Positions 14,104 through 62,879 are shown, counted from the first letter of the stretch. The stretch: 64,000 nt of DNA from Acanthacorydalis orientalis (GCA_034766995.1 CM068313.1:23843512-23907511), one strand, 5' to 3'. Numbers and translations are program-made. The notes: generated from the letters alone by a model not told the origin.

Positions 14104-15559
14104 TGTGTATGTTTGTTTCAGAAAGTATTTCTTTAATTTATTTAAAGATTCCTGGATGTAATACAGAAACAAATACACAGGCTTGTGGTTTACTATACTT
14201 CATAGAAATGCAAGATGATTTACTTTCCTCTCACAGCGGAAATTCTTTTTTACATAAGTAGATTTTGTTGATTTGTTTGTGTTTTTTTAAAAAAAAATAC
14301 AGACCATAAATTAAATTAAAAGTAGATATTCAAGTTATTTATTTTTAAAATATAATAATCTAATCTAGATAAGAAAAGAAACTTCTTTATTAATGTTTCA
14401 TTTTTGAATCCGTATACATGGTTACATTACACATTGGTAGGAAATGTGTATAATAATTATCATTCCGTTTTAATCCTCGAAGCCATGTTTGAACACGCAT
14501 TCAAAGTAGTTAAAGAAAATTTAAACTTAAACGTGGTTAAGAATTCAAATAAATTACAAACACAGAAAAATCATACAATAACGAATAATTATTGTTAGTA
14601 ATAATTTAAGTATATATACATGATTGTTGCATTTATTAATTTATTTATTTATTCGTATCGAACTAATTAAAATGGATTTAATAATATTAAAGTTCTAAAA
14701 AGTAACCTGAATGTTTAACTTTGATGTTAAATTAAATACTGAGAATGATAATATTCCAACATTTCTTTTTCTTAGAAAGCATAAATAATGTATTACAGAA
14801 CGCAGGATTAAAATTGGCAGGTAGTGGTCGTTAACATAAATTCTAAGTGGAGTTGAATACAATGTATGCAGTTACTGAGAATATAGTTTTTTTCTTAGAT
14901 TCCGACACAGCCATGTTTGTTATTTGATCTATTATTGTATATAGTTATATTATGTATACTTTTCATAATGGAACTGTTAGTAATTTACATGGGATGTCTA
15001 GACAGTATAAAACTACCCAGGAATTGGCAATAAAAATAAGACTACAAAAATTATCTAAAGTGACAATTTTTTTTTCAGTATAGTTCTCAAAACTCTTTTA
15101 TTTACAATGCATATATAATATTTAACAAAGAAGTCTTTATCGCGCTCATGTAGATAATAAAATTATCAATGTTACTCATATTTATACATTTCTAATATAT
15201 ATTTACATACAATTGGTCAATATATGAACCAATATTTCCGTGTACAGAGAAAGTAAGGGAATAATTTATTTTGAATAAATGAATTTAATCAACAACTTTT
15301 TTTTATTTTATATTTAAGAATCAATGTATAAATATTTTAATCTTAATATGATATTCAATATAAATAAAATACTATAAGTGTTTTGTATTCAATTTAAATA
15401 AAAAAAATATCAATAAAATGTATCACAGATACTAATTACCATTCTTCTTCAAACGGTTTTAAAACATTAGTAATAAACGTTTTGAAAAATACCAGTCGTT
15501 TTACTTTTTTATACAAAATATATCGATAATCAAATACATCGATAATTCTTAAGAATATA
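12598..15559. other. intergenic region between convergent genes
   Basis: About 3 kb of AT-rich DNA between the GUSB stop and the stop of the sprint duplicate, with one AT tract (14072-14110). I see no gene. The open frame at 14404-14598 has composition typical of chance. Confidence 0.6.
12618..12633 (+). terminator. candidate polyadenylation signals of GUSB
   Basis: Two AATAAA hexamers (12618-12623 and 12628-12633) begin 21 and 31 bases after the stop codon. If used, the 3' UTR would be very short. Later AATAAA copies exist, as expected in such AT-rich DNA. Confidence 0.4.
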
Positions 15560-18500
15560 CTATTTCTGATAACTTTTTTGAAAAGGATCCCAATTATTTG
15601 CTTGTATTCGTTTGAAACAAAGTGTTTCTAAAATTTCTTTAGCTGTTAAGTTCTCGCTATCAAGAAGTTTGCATTCTGAAAATAATTATGCCTCATTAAT
15701 ATATGAATATGAATAATGTAATTTATTTTAATATCCATTTTCTTTAAAAGCATTTCTGAATTTATAATTAATGTAAAAAAATGTTTACCAGTTTCTTCAA
15801 TTAACCTATAAAGTGCGTATTCTTGCGGATTACATATTTTATAATCTTCTGCAATAATTTTACACATTTGCCGTGTTGTTGTTCCAGGTTCAATAAGAAA
15901 TATTTTTGAACATTTCGAATTTTCGGGAACGACGACTTTCAATTTTGAAACTTTCTACAATATATATATATATATATATAAATAAATAATATTAACAAAA
16001 AAAAAAGTAGTTTATTAGATACAGAAATAAAAAAGGACGAAATAAACCTGTGAATGCACTTCAGCAGTGCTGGTATCTTCAGCTGCATCCGGGGTAATAC
16101 TTTTTAAAATATGAATAGCAGAGAATAATGTGGTTAAATAGTAACCTCCTTCTCCATTTAATAGTACGGGATTTAATAATCCTAAAAGAAATGTTAAAGT
16201 TAGAAGAAAAGATATATTTAACTTTTTCTATTTACACTATAATGAAAATGTTAATTATAAGATTTTGATTTCTATCATTATACTATTTATTTATGACAAT
16301 AATTATTACAATAAAAAATGACACACCTAAAATGTACACTGCTTCAATTTCAGCTGTATTAAAATTAGTTCGTGCTAATATCCAGACGAGTAATGGGAGA
16401 AAATCATCAGCTCCGAGATTTTTAACTACTTTTCCTGTTTCCGAACATCTTACCTGTTTTGCAAAGAAATATTTACTCGCATGTAAAAAATAAGAAAGCA
16501 GTTTATTACGTTGTTTTTGAGAGCATCTTTTAAATATTAAAAAAATATTACGTGCAGAATTAAACAACTTACAGAACAAAATAAAGTTGCAATTGCAGCT
16601 AAAAGATTTTCAAGTTTCTCACGTGGAGAATATGCATTTTTCATTCGTTCGATAAAATGAGAAATAATTTCTATATTTACGTCAGACGGTACCGTGATAT
16701 TTGTCTATAAAAAAATGTAATTATAAAAAATGATTTATAAATATTTGAATTGATTTATAATCTTTTTTAGTTCAATAAATTTTCTTTATATGATTCATCT
16801 GCAAGTTAAACAATTTAATCTACAATGCATGTGATTCAGTTATTGTGTCATTATGGCACATACAAATATAATTTATAAAAGTTAAGTGCATTCATAGAAT
16901 AACTGGTTTAAAATTTTAGTAATATTTTTACCGTCAGTGCCAAATTAGAAATAGACATTTCTTTAACAATTTGTATGCTTTCCGTTAATTGTTTAATTGA
17001 TCCTTGTTGACCATAAAAATTAGCAAATAGTGTCTGTAAATATGGATAAATTGGTTCAACAATTAAGTGTTGAAGTAAATTTTCAAAAACAGAATCCACT
17101 ATATAAAATTCGACCGATAATACCTGAAAATAAATGAATGTACTCGTATAAGATTGTCAATGCTATTTGCTATACATGTATCCAGCCAAACTGGATAAAA
17201 TTATCATCAGTAAATATTTTAAAATACTAAATTAGAACTCTCTGTAATATTTAAAGGAATATTTATTTAGTTATTTTTTAACAAAAAAAAACTAAACTGA
17301 AATAAATTAAATATTATTGAAGGTAATAAAAATCCGTGTTTCAAACTAAGAACTGATTAATGCATTCAATCATTAAGTAAATAAATGAAAGGATGTAAAT
17401 AACTGCATGCGATTATTATGCTAAAACATGTTACTAGTTTCTATTCCGTAAAATAATTTCATAAAGTTTATGTAACAGAAAACGAAATACCTTATGACAA
17501 ATACTTTTGTTTTTTAAATCACTGTCCAGTTCAATCAAAAGATATTTCTTTAATTCGGAAATAAATTCACGTATATTACTTGAAACAATCTGAAAAGAAT
17601 CAGCATGAGGTGTAAGATTTTCTACAAATTGTACTTTTAAATTCATGTTACTTTCGATGCAAAATTTATTAATTTACTTACATGTGGATTTTTTTCTGGA
17701 GATTCCAATACCGTATATATAAAATTTTCGATATGTCGAGAAAAATCAGAATTTTTGTCTTGAACTAAGTTCATAACATAATTCCTTGCAAGAATTCCAG
17801 TCTTAATAATTTCTGATTCTTGATAATCATTCGAATTAAATCGTAATGTAGCTAAATGACGCAATGAAAATAATAAACTAAAATTGATATTTGTTAGTGT
17901 TAAATAAAAATGTCAGAAATACTCTTGGAAAAATCTGAGTAGATGTTATTATTGTCGAAGTGAAACTTCTTAGGGCACTATAGTGCGAGTCCGCCTCATA
18001 GAAATCAAAGTGAAACAAAAAGTGAAACGGAAGTCGACAGCGCAACTGTTCGACGCACGACAATAGTGGGAGTAGAATGGTAAAGTAAGGACGGGCCGTT
18101 TCACTATTTCGTTTCACTTTCTCGCCGAACTGTTGTTGAACTATGCTATTTCAATTATGAACAAATGGACACAGAATAGAAACGATTTGTTGTTATTATC
18201 GTTTCTCATTTTAATTTAACCCGTGTAAATATATCTTTTTCGTTGTGTATCCTATTATTATTTATATCACATGGTATCTAATCTGTATTAGCTTTTGTAT
18301 TTATATATTACTCTGTATAATATTTTACATAACATATTATGTGCATTACATATTTCAATCAGTTATAATAGTGAATCAATTTGAATTGAATTTAAATAAA
18401 TCTTTCTAGCTACTACATAGTCCGACTGTTTTACTCTTTCATTTATAATATCACTGGCTTTCCTTCGCACTTCCTTACAGAAGTTTCACTTCTAAAGCTT

Positions 18501-19753
18501 GTGGCGACCACGCACATCATTTTCTATTATTTTCAATTTAACTGGATTTCAAACGTATTTTTTTGTAAATGAAAAGTATTACGTATTATTTTTTTTTATT
18601 ACAATAAATATGTTTTCTTCTTCCGCAAAAGATCGTTTCGTTCACTCTATATACCATAAAAATAATTACCAATCAAAAGTGTTCATTACTTCATTATTAA
18701 TAATTTTTGATTATTCATATCCGCATTTCGATGGATATACCACTCATATTTAATGTGTTACGATTCAGAAAAAATACACAGAAGATGTTTATTTATCTTG
18801 TGCTCTCAGAATAGCACCTCTATCGAAATGTGTATAACTAACAATTAGAAATGATCAGCAATTCATTAGAGAATATTTTTGAGCAAAAATTTTTTTGTGT
18901 TTTTTGGTGAATCGTATGTGAAAGTGAATTTAGCCACAGTGTAAAAACTGTATTGTAACATTTTTACTCTGTATTTAAAAAGATGTTTTTAATATTTTTA
19001 TTATATAATATTTCAAAGTGTTTATATTACAATATTTTAAGTTACTAATATTTCAAAATGTTTATAGAACCAATAATCAATTTAGTATTGTTTTTAAATT
19101 CGATCATTTGATGAGAATATATACTACAATTGTTTTACTTTATCTATAATTAGTGAATTCAATTCAGGTTTACACTAAAGTAATCAATTATGTTTATTTT
19201 AATTAACAGAATCAACACTAAACAATTATAGAATAATTAAATATTTTTCTAGCCAGAAAAATATTAATTACTTGTTTTCTAAATTACATTATCATACAAA
19301 TATTTTTCTTACTTGGTATAATTGAACATAAAAATTTGCCTATTCGCGCTGAAGTATGTTTGAACCAGCGCAAAAAACGTTGTAAATAAATGCACTTTGG
19401 AAATAATTTCATTTTTATGAAATAAGTAGTATATTTTAACACAAATTACACTTGAAGATTGTTTGCACCAACACGTTACAAAACTCTTCAATAAACTACA
19501 CTATCCATTTATCAAACTGCAGGGAATTCACAGTAAAAACAAATTACAAACATTAGATTGACTTTGGCAGGGATAAGCTGTTGTTCGACTGATAAAATAT
19601 CCTAGTCGTAGACAAACTAACGGAACTAAATATATTTACAACCAAAGAATTTATAACAAAGAAAATACACCTGCGTATAGCAATAACTAAGGAGTCTATA
19701 CCTGTTCCTTCTTCTAAAAACATAAATTTATCATTCTGTTTAACATAACACAT
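15560..19753 (-). CDS. RIN-like VPS9-RA protein lacking SH2; tandem partial duplicate of sprint
   Basis: Firm exons: 17877-17682, 17589-17491, 17123-16932, 16704-16573, 16453-16327, 16181-16048, 15954-15789, 15675-15560, all GT-AG, in phase and free of stops. They correspond one to one to the last eight sprint exons; three have identical lengths (192, 132 and 127 nt). VPS9 hallmarks are kept: GADDFLPLLVW and GEGGYYLTTLF; the RA domain follows (KLKVVVPEN to YALYRLIEE). I count 22 of 64 identical residues between the two 64-residue exons, so the duplication is old, and intact frames after such divergence imply selection. No SH2 or proline-rich exon was found upstream. Two tentative 5' exons, 19753-19671 (ATG, ends phase 2) and 19348-19313, join in phase and would give 426 residues; they could instead be chance. 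Inferred role: Rab5-type exchange without phosphotyrosine input. Alternatively these exons may be alternative 3' ends of sprint. Confidence 0.85.
18007..18120. repeat. 114-bp inverted repeat with GTGAAAC arms
   Basis: Left arm AAAGTGAAACAAAAAGTG then AAACGG; right arm in complement AAAGTGAAACGAAATAGTG then AAACGG, about 24 bp each. A further GAAGTGAAACTTCT occurs at 17957-17970, and its inverted partner at about 18479-18493, so the unit may be nested in a larger ~540-bp structure. It is GC-rich in context. Probably a small MITE. It lies in the putative first long intron of the sprint duplicate. Confidence 0.5.
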
Positions 19754-22316
19754 ATTCAGTTTATATTAAAATTTGAAATTTTGTTTTAAGATTAGATCCT
19801 AGAAATGTATATTTCCATTTTCATGCATTTAACACGTGAAAAAGTAAGTACGTAATTTTAATATAAATAAAAGACAAAGTTCTATTATTCTTTTGATAAA
19901 TCGACATACCACGACGTTGTGTATTTTGATTGTGTAATTTTTAATATTCTAGATATTTGATATATATATATATATGTATATGTATGTGTGTGTGTATTAA
20001 TCTGTTTCATTTTTGTTACATATTTTTAGATAGCTGGTCACTAAAAAAATATTTAAAATATTTTAATTTTTCCTTGTATACATGGATAATATTGTTATCA
20101 GTGTTAAACAAAAAATCATGTATAGAAACATGTACAGAAAAATATTATTGATGTAAATGTTATTTTAATTCTAATATAAGTAAAAATATATTTAAACTAA
20201 GTGAATATTTAAAACAATGATTTTTAAAATTAAACGAGATCTAATTGCAACTGTACCTGTAGTTATTCATGATTTATATTATATACATACAAATATATGA
20301 ATAAAAGTTATATACATAAAATGTAAGTAATATTTTAAAACATACGTAATAGAAGTTAGAGCTAGTTAAATCGTTGCTGATTTCTTCTTAAAAACAAAAT
20401 ACTGAATCTTTCTTTTAAAACAAATAAATTTGATCTAGAAGAAGTACTGTTTTATTCAGATTTTCTTAAATAAAAGTACTGATTTATATTAAGATACATA
20501 AAAAATCACTTTTATGCAATATAAAAGGGTACAGTAAGAAATATTTGAGGTCAGTTAGAGCATATACGATCATCTATTAAAGGCTAGCGCAAATTAGTAC
20601 GGATCGCGTCGTTTCGCAAAAATTCGCACGGATCGCTTTCATACATTTTATATGTCCCATCGCACACTGCTGCCGAGGAGAGTCGATCCACAGCGTGTCG
20701 GAATCGGTTGGCAGGCGGATTTTTGACCGATCCGCAACGATGCAATCCGTCCTAATGTGCGCTAGCCTGAACACTAACAAAACCTTCGGCCCGGTCCTTC
20801 ATTACGGGACAAAAATGTAATAAAATAGATAGTAAAAAGATCATTATATCACCAGGATGTATTTCCGTTGACGCCGAGAGATACACGGTAGATTTTTAGA
20901 GTTAGGTATACAAAAAACCGCAAATTTATTTATGTTATTTGCCGTTAATGTATTCTGTACTGTTTATTTCACACTATTTTTTAGATAGGGGAATATAATT
21001 ATTTCACGACAACAATAAGCGCGTAACCACTAATAACATCTATGAACAATTTTATTTTTTATCATAAATATATAAACTACTACAATAATATTTTCTATGC
21101 TAACAAATATGTTATAAAATATAATGAGTATACATGAACCTACTATTAGAAGGTGGCTGAATAAGCAAAATCCGTTGTGGAAAATTCTTTAAAATAGATT
21201 CAACGTGACTAAGATGAAGAAGACAATATATATCATTCTATTTCACAGCTAGCTATTTTAATTTCAACCCATAAATTAAAGTGTTTAGGATGAAAAACAA
21301 TTATAACCAATGTAATAAAAATCACTTTATTATCATAGAAATGGTAGTTACTACCAATCAATACAAACTTGTTATGAATTGATTTTTTATATTATCTTTA
21401 CTTTCTTTTTATATGCATCATCCACAATCACAGTGTTATATTCACAATCAGATATACAGTTTCTCACTCCAGTTCACAAACATCAATGTAAAAAATGATT
21501 GGTATTATTTTGATACTGTTAAATTATGATTATATATGTTATGCAGATTCTTTGTTAACAGACAAATATATTCATTTTACTGTTTGTATAAAAGGAATTA
21601 AAAAATATAATTTTTATTCTGTCAAGTAAGAATTTTGTGCAATTTATTAATTTGCTTAAAATATTTAAACAAAAAAGAAATCTATTTTTATTTTTCGAAT
21701 AAAAATATTTGATATTTAGAATAAGATCTTAAACCTTAAAAAATATTTTTTAAATGCATTAGATTTATTCAAAATAAGTCAACATTTTACATTTCACAAG
21801 AATCTTACAATGTTGATTTAAAGAGTATTCGAGTGTAATGTAAAAAGTATTATTGACAGATAAATATAATACAATTACCATCAAATATTTCCTAGAATTC
21901 ATTTAAATTAATATCCAAAATTAAAAAAAAAAACAGTATATAGTTAAATTCATAAAGGATACTCTATTGGTAAATTGCATTATTATTTAAATATTTAATT
22001 TTGATTGTATAATTAGTATTAAATAAAGTTGTAATTCTGTAGATTATGAAAGCACAATGATTCATATGTATTATACATTTTAAATTACATTGAATTCTTT
22101 CATATCTTAAAAACAAATGGATAATAGTACACTTTTTACAATAAAAATATACTTTTGTTAGTAAATGAAGAATTGATACTGTAATCATAAATAAAAAAGT
22201 ATAAAATGCCCATATATTTACAATAGATTTACTTCCTGTCATAGGAATATTTTTTTTCTAAATATCATGAAGAATCTGCTATTATTATTTTAAATGAAAA
22301 CATGATAATAACAATA
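19754..22316. other. spacer between the duplicate and sprint
   Basis: Contains the 188-bp inverted-repeat element (20581-20768), a short TA/TG tract near 19960-20000 and otherwise AT-rich DNA. It must hold the sprint 3' UTR and, if the duplicate is an independent gene, its promoter; neither can be fixed by eye. Confidence 0.5.
20581..20768. mobile_element. 188-bp GC-rich inverted-repeat element, family unassigned
   Basis: Left end AGGCTAGCGCAAATTAGTAC and, in complement, right end AGGCTAGCGCACATTAGGAC; the similarity continues inward (GGATCGCGTCGTTTCGC against GGATTGCATCGTTGCGG), giving arms of nearly 40 bp. The GC content is roughly twice that of its surroundings. No convincing target duplication: the 3-bp flanks TAA and GAA are near-matches. 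The open frame through it (minus strand, 20780-20577) is a by-product of the high GC. It lies between the sprint duplicate and sprint. Confidence 0.65.
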
Positions 22317-58835
<36,519 letters not shown>

Positions 58836-59730
58836 TTTAATAAGTTCTGTAGTTGATAATCAACATTTATATTTAATACGAATTTCAGATATCAAAACTT
58901 TTTTGACATCTAAAAATAGTCTTCTAGTATCATTGGACCATTCATAATGTTTGCAACTTCCCTAATGTTTTCTCTTTCTGTATGTTTTAAAACTGATATA
59001 TATGTTTTCATTTTTAGACATTAATCCAAGAATCAAGTAATCTATTTAAAAAGCATAACAGTTAAAATATGAATTTAATGTTTATGTCACTTGAGAAGTC
59101 ATTTATAAATTATTTAGCATCTTAATACGTATATTCTTAAAAATATTTATAATTTTGAACATAAAATAAATACAATGATCTTAAATATGTATAAAATAAT
59201 GCGTGTTCACTGACAGGCTTACAACTGAACAACCCCAAAACTGGTTAGTCAGCCTCACAAGTTCGTAAATTGAGCATGTTGAATACTTTTATTGTTTGTG
59301 CTTCATTGGAAACAACATACCGATAGTTTATTACAAATTAAATGAGTAATGTTAAAAATGGGATAAAATCGATCTATCACAATTGGTTACTACAATTTTA
59401 ATAGCATTTTATAGCAGTATCAAAAATATATGAACTTCGAATATGTGAAGTATTTCAGGCGTAATTACAAAAAACTAAATCAATACATTAACAATATAAA
59501 GTTTTTTCTTCTTTTTATAAATACAATTTTCTGCAGAAATCGAATGAACAAATTTGTACAATTTTACTATTTGTAAATTATACATTATCACTATTCTTAC
59601 TAATAGAAAACGTTATAGTCTATTTACTTTTCGATTCTGTATTTCTTCTTATCGATTAATACTAACCAAGAATGTATCACTTGTAATTTAATCAGATACA
59701 ATGCACTTTTTATGAAAAAATATAAAACCT

Positions 59731-59783
<53 letters not shown>

Positions 59784-59800
59784 CTTATATTTAAATTTAA

Positions 59801-60162
59801 CCCTTTCGCTACACTGGAAGTTGCCGTTAGTACGCCACTGCTGAACAGGACTCTGTTCCATAACCGTGTATTTACTGCGCGAACAGTATATCTGGCGTTC
59901 GGAGTCTGCTGTCTTATGCCTCAGAGAGTAGCTCTGATAATGTTTTTTTAAGAAAGAAGTGTTTTTTTTTTTACTTAAAACGAGATATTTTTTATTTATT
60001 AATTAACTTTCAGTGAGTGGTTTTAAGTAAGTTTTATATATCAGGCGACTATAATCGCCTCTGTAGCATATGAACAGCTTTTCGTAGCGAGCGACCATTG
60101 TCGTTGCAGTATATGGATAACGTTTCGTGACAAGCGACCAGTTTCCAGTTATAGCGAAAGGG
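59801..60162. mobile_element. piggyBac-type MITE, 362 bp, TTAA target sites
   Basis: The element starts CCCTTTCGCTA and ends TAGCGAAAGGG, flanked on both sides by TTAA (59797-59800 and 60163-60166). The repeats extend inward imperfectly (CACTGGAAGTTG against AACTGGAAACTG). CCC termini in a duplicated TTAA are the hallmark of piggyBac. The interior is GC-richer than its surroundings and repeats the motif AGCGACCA near the right end. No transposase ORF, so it needs a helper in trans. It lies upstream of sprint exon 1. Confidence 0.85.
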
Positions 60163-60275
60163 TTAATGAAACATCAGGTTCATTATTCTTTCTGTTTATT
60201 GGTAATAAATCATGTTACTTATTATTTGTATTTTTTTCGAATTTATCTACTTCTATAGTCAAACGTTTTAATTAA

Positions 60276-60282
<7 letters not shown>

Positions 60283-60346
<64 letters not shown>
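60283..60346. repeat. (AT)n microsatellite
   Basis: About 30 pure units between the piggyBac-type MITE and the 136-bp duplication. Confidence 0.95.
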
Positions 60347-60349
<3 letters not shown>

Positions 60350-60464
60350 CAAATGTCATTAAGCATATATTTTTAATTAAAACATATGTTAATCGATTAA
60401 ACAATTTTTATTTTTGAAATTTCTATCTGTAATTTGCACATGTTATTTTCTAAGCCATTAATGT

Positions 60465-60736
60465 GATTACCACGTTTATTAATTCTTTACATTTAAGATC
60501 GTTTGAAGTGAAATTAAATGAATATTTAAAAAATCTAAAACCGTTTCATTTGAAATGAGTTCTAGTTATTTTAAATCTAAACTAAATTTCGATTCCATGC
60601 GATTACCACGTTTATTAATTCTTTACATTTGAGACCATTTGAAGTGCAATTAAATGAATATTTAAAGAAATCTGAAACCGTTTCATTTGATATGGATTCT
60701 AGTTATTTCAAATCTAAAATAAATTTCGATTCAAAT
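60465..60736. repeat. 136-bp tandem direct duplication, two copies
   Basis: Copy 1 (60465-60600) and copy 2 (60601-60736) both start GATTACCACGTTTATTAATT and end near AAATTTCGATTC; they differ by about a dozen substitutions and one indel. The unit has no coding potential I recognise and lies in the flank upstream of sprint. It is a local segmental duplication rather than a satellite array. Confidence 0.85.
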
Positions 60737-61061
60737 ATTACACTCGAATTATTTTAAGAAAACGTTTCATGGATTTGAAGTTATCTTACAAATATACCGT
60801 AAGATGAATTAAACTGACATTTTTAAAATAAAAATATAATGACATAGTAAACCTAACCTTTAATATAATTTTCAGGTTGTTTTTAGGTGTTTAACGATTG
60901 GACGGATTTGTACTAGTGACATAAAAACTGTTATTACTGCTAGCAATCATGATCATTGGAGTGTGAATCAAAGAAAAAATCTGAACGTGATATTTTAACA
61001 AAATGTTGAATGTTCTGATAGCAAAATAAATTTTGATCAGAGATTAGAAACATTATAACTG

Positions 61062-61066
<5 letters not shown>

Positions 61067-61140
<74 letters not shown>
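61067..61140. repeat. (TA)n(GA)n compound microsatellite
   Basis: About 20 TA units then about 16 GA units. A mirror arrangement, (CT)n-CA-(TA)n-(TG)n, follows at 61219-61271. Confidence 0.95.
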
Positions 61141-61143
<3 letters not shown>

Positions 61144-61233
61144 TGAAAATACTAAGTCTTATCTGATAGTATTTCTTTTAAATTTATAGAATATATAATA
61201 AATATACTGTAATTTGAACTCTCTCTCTCTCAC

Positions 61234-61273
<40 letters not shown>

Positions 61274-62312
61274 ATTTTTTACTGATTTTTCTTCTTTTTC
61301 AAGATTAATCTGTGCCAAAATTTAACAAACTAAAATAGTCCTGGCACTACTTTAACAATACATAAAATACTTATTATGAACAGATGTTCTAATATGTAAC
61401 AGTATTTCAACTATACTGTAATATGATGTATTAAAAAACAATTATATCCGATGTGTTCTTTATTTAATAAATAAAATAAATTATTCAATTTTGTCTATTA
61501 AAAAAATTATTATTCAGAATATAAGTGTTATATAGAATTAAATGTTATGAAATACTGATTAAATTTAATTGTGTCATTTATTATAAATTAATTGTTAACG
61601 TATTAATTAATTATCGACGTATTTTATTATTAACTGACATTAAATGAAGGGTCTTTATTTATAAACTCAACGCAGCACCGGTGAAGTACAAAACCAGGTA
61701 TATCTGATAAATACCCTTATTTGCTCGTGTCCATTAATTTCCCGAATCAAGATCACACGAACGCAAAGCGATTTCGTTTTCCTATTGATTCGGTACGTGC
61801 AGATGACTCTTAAACAATCTAAATCGTTTTTATGGTCATACGACATGGGCTATAGTATCTTAATAAAATCAACTGGATGGAACATAAAGATTTACGATTG
61901 AATAACAGGAATACTGCTAACGAAACGCAAAAAAAAAGTACTACAAGGTGTTTGGAGTCAACGCAACGACATCAGATTATTATGGATTCTAGGTCATTTC
62001 CTGTTGGCTCAACAACAACCTGAAATAAACTTATGCACGTAATGAATGCTAGTCTTTCACGTTTATTTGTGCATTTGCCATGCTAACACACAAAAACGGA
62101 AAACTTTGTGTGAACTGCGAATTACTATACTACCTTTTTTTATTTTATTTTGATGGTACTTTCCTGTAACGTAATCCGAGAAATATGATACTTTGAGCAT
62201 TATTGACAAACTGAATTTGCATGAATCATTCTCTTCATTCGTTTCTTAGTATAAAAAAAAACATATTTTGATTTGTGACATTACTATATATATATATATA
62301 TATATATATAAT

Positions 62313-62494
62313 CACCATCATCAACCTCTGTCAATTCACTACTGGATAAAGGCCTCTTTCATGATTTTTCATTTTGTAAGATTGAATGCTTCTCTTTTAC
62401 ATTGGTTTCCAATATTTTTTTTAATTTCCTTATCCTACCGGTTCATTGGTCTTTCTATTCCTTAGTTCCCAGTTAATAATTCTTCTTTTTCCGA

Positions 62495-62500
<6 letters not shown>
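62313..62500 (-). mobile_element. non-LTR retrotransposon 3' tail (C-terminal end of the polyprotein)
   Basis: The minus strand reads as a decayed C-terminus: ERPMNR, stop, DKEIKKNIGNQCKREAF, then KIMKEAFIQ, two stops, IDRG. This fits the pattern GRP-x-x-RW-x-DEI-K ... EAY-x-QQW-x-D-x-G seen at the C-terminus of many insect LINE reverse transcriptases; the stops fall where Trp/Gln are expected. The antisense phrase CACTACTGGATAAAGGCCTC is a widely seen insect repeat motif. The fragment is bounded on both sides by (AT)n tracts. Confidence 0.55.
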
Positions 62501-62551
<51 letters not shown>

Positions 62552-62605
62552 TACACATATACATACATATATATCCATATACATATATATATATATACAT
62601 ATACA
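62501..62605. repeat. (AT)n with ACAT interruptions
   Basis: About 100 bp, directly after the non-LTR retrotransposon fragment; a shorter AT tract (62282-62310) precedes that fragment. Confidence 0.95.
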
Positions 62606-62846
62606 GACACACAATACATATAAATATTAAACAAGATTTTAAATATTTACTGAAAATTTACTAAATTAAGTTTATCTTATCTATAAAATAATAAAGTGCC
62701 GTACATTTTATATACTTTGTTGACATTGTAGCTTCATTTTAAAGCAAAAAATGTGAAAAAGAACAACAAACATTTAAACAGCTTATGTTTTTAAATATTG
62801 TTATTCACTAAAAGAAAAATATAGTCGAAGTAAATTTAATGAATCC

Positions 62847-62879
<33 letters not shown>

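Noticed and set aside
14404..14598. 64-codon plus-strand frame between GUSB and the sprint duplicate
   Set aside because: No domain, no splice context, AT-driven composition; expected by chance at this size.
17878..18117. 79-codon minus-strand frame upstream of the first firm exon of the duplicate
   Set aside because: It runs through the GTGAAAC inverted repeat, lacks similarity to sprint exon 14, and the acceptor TTTTAG at 17878 places the exon start after it.
20577..20780. 67-codon minus-strand frame rich in Arg and Cys
   Set aside because: It coincides almost exactly with the inverted-repeat element at 20581-20768; the open frame follows from its GC-rich content.
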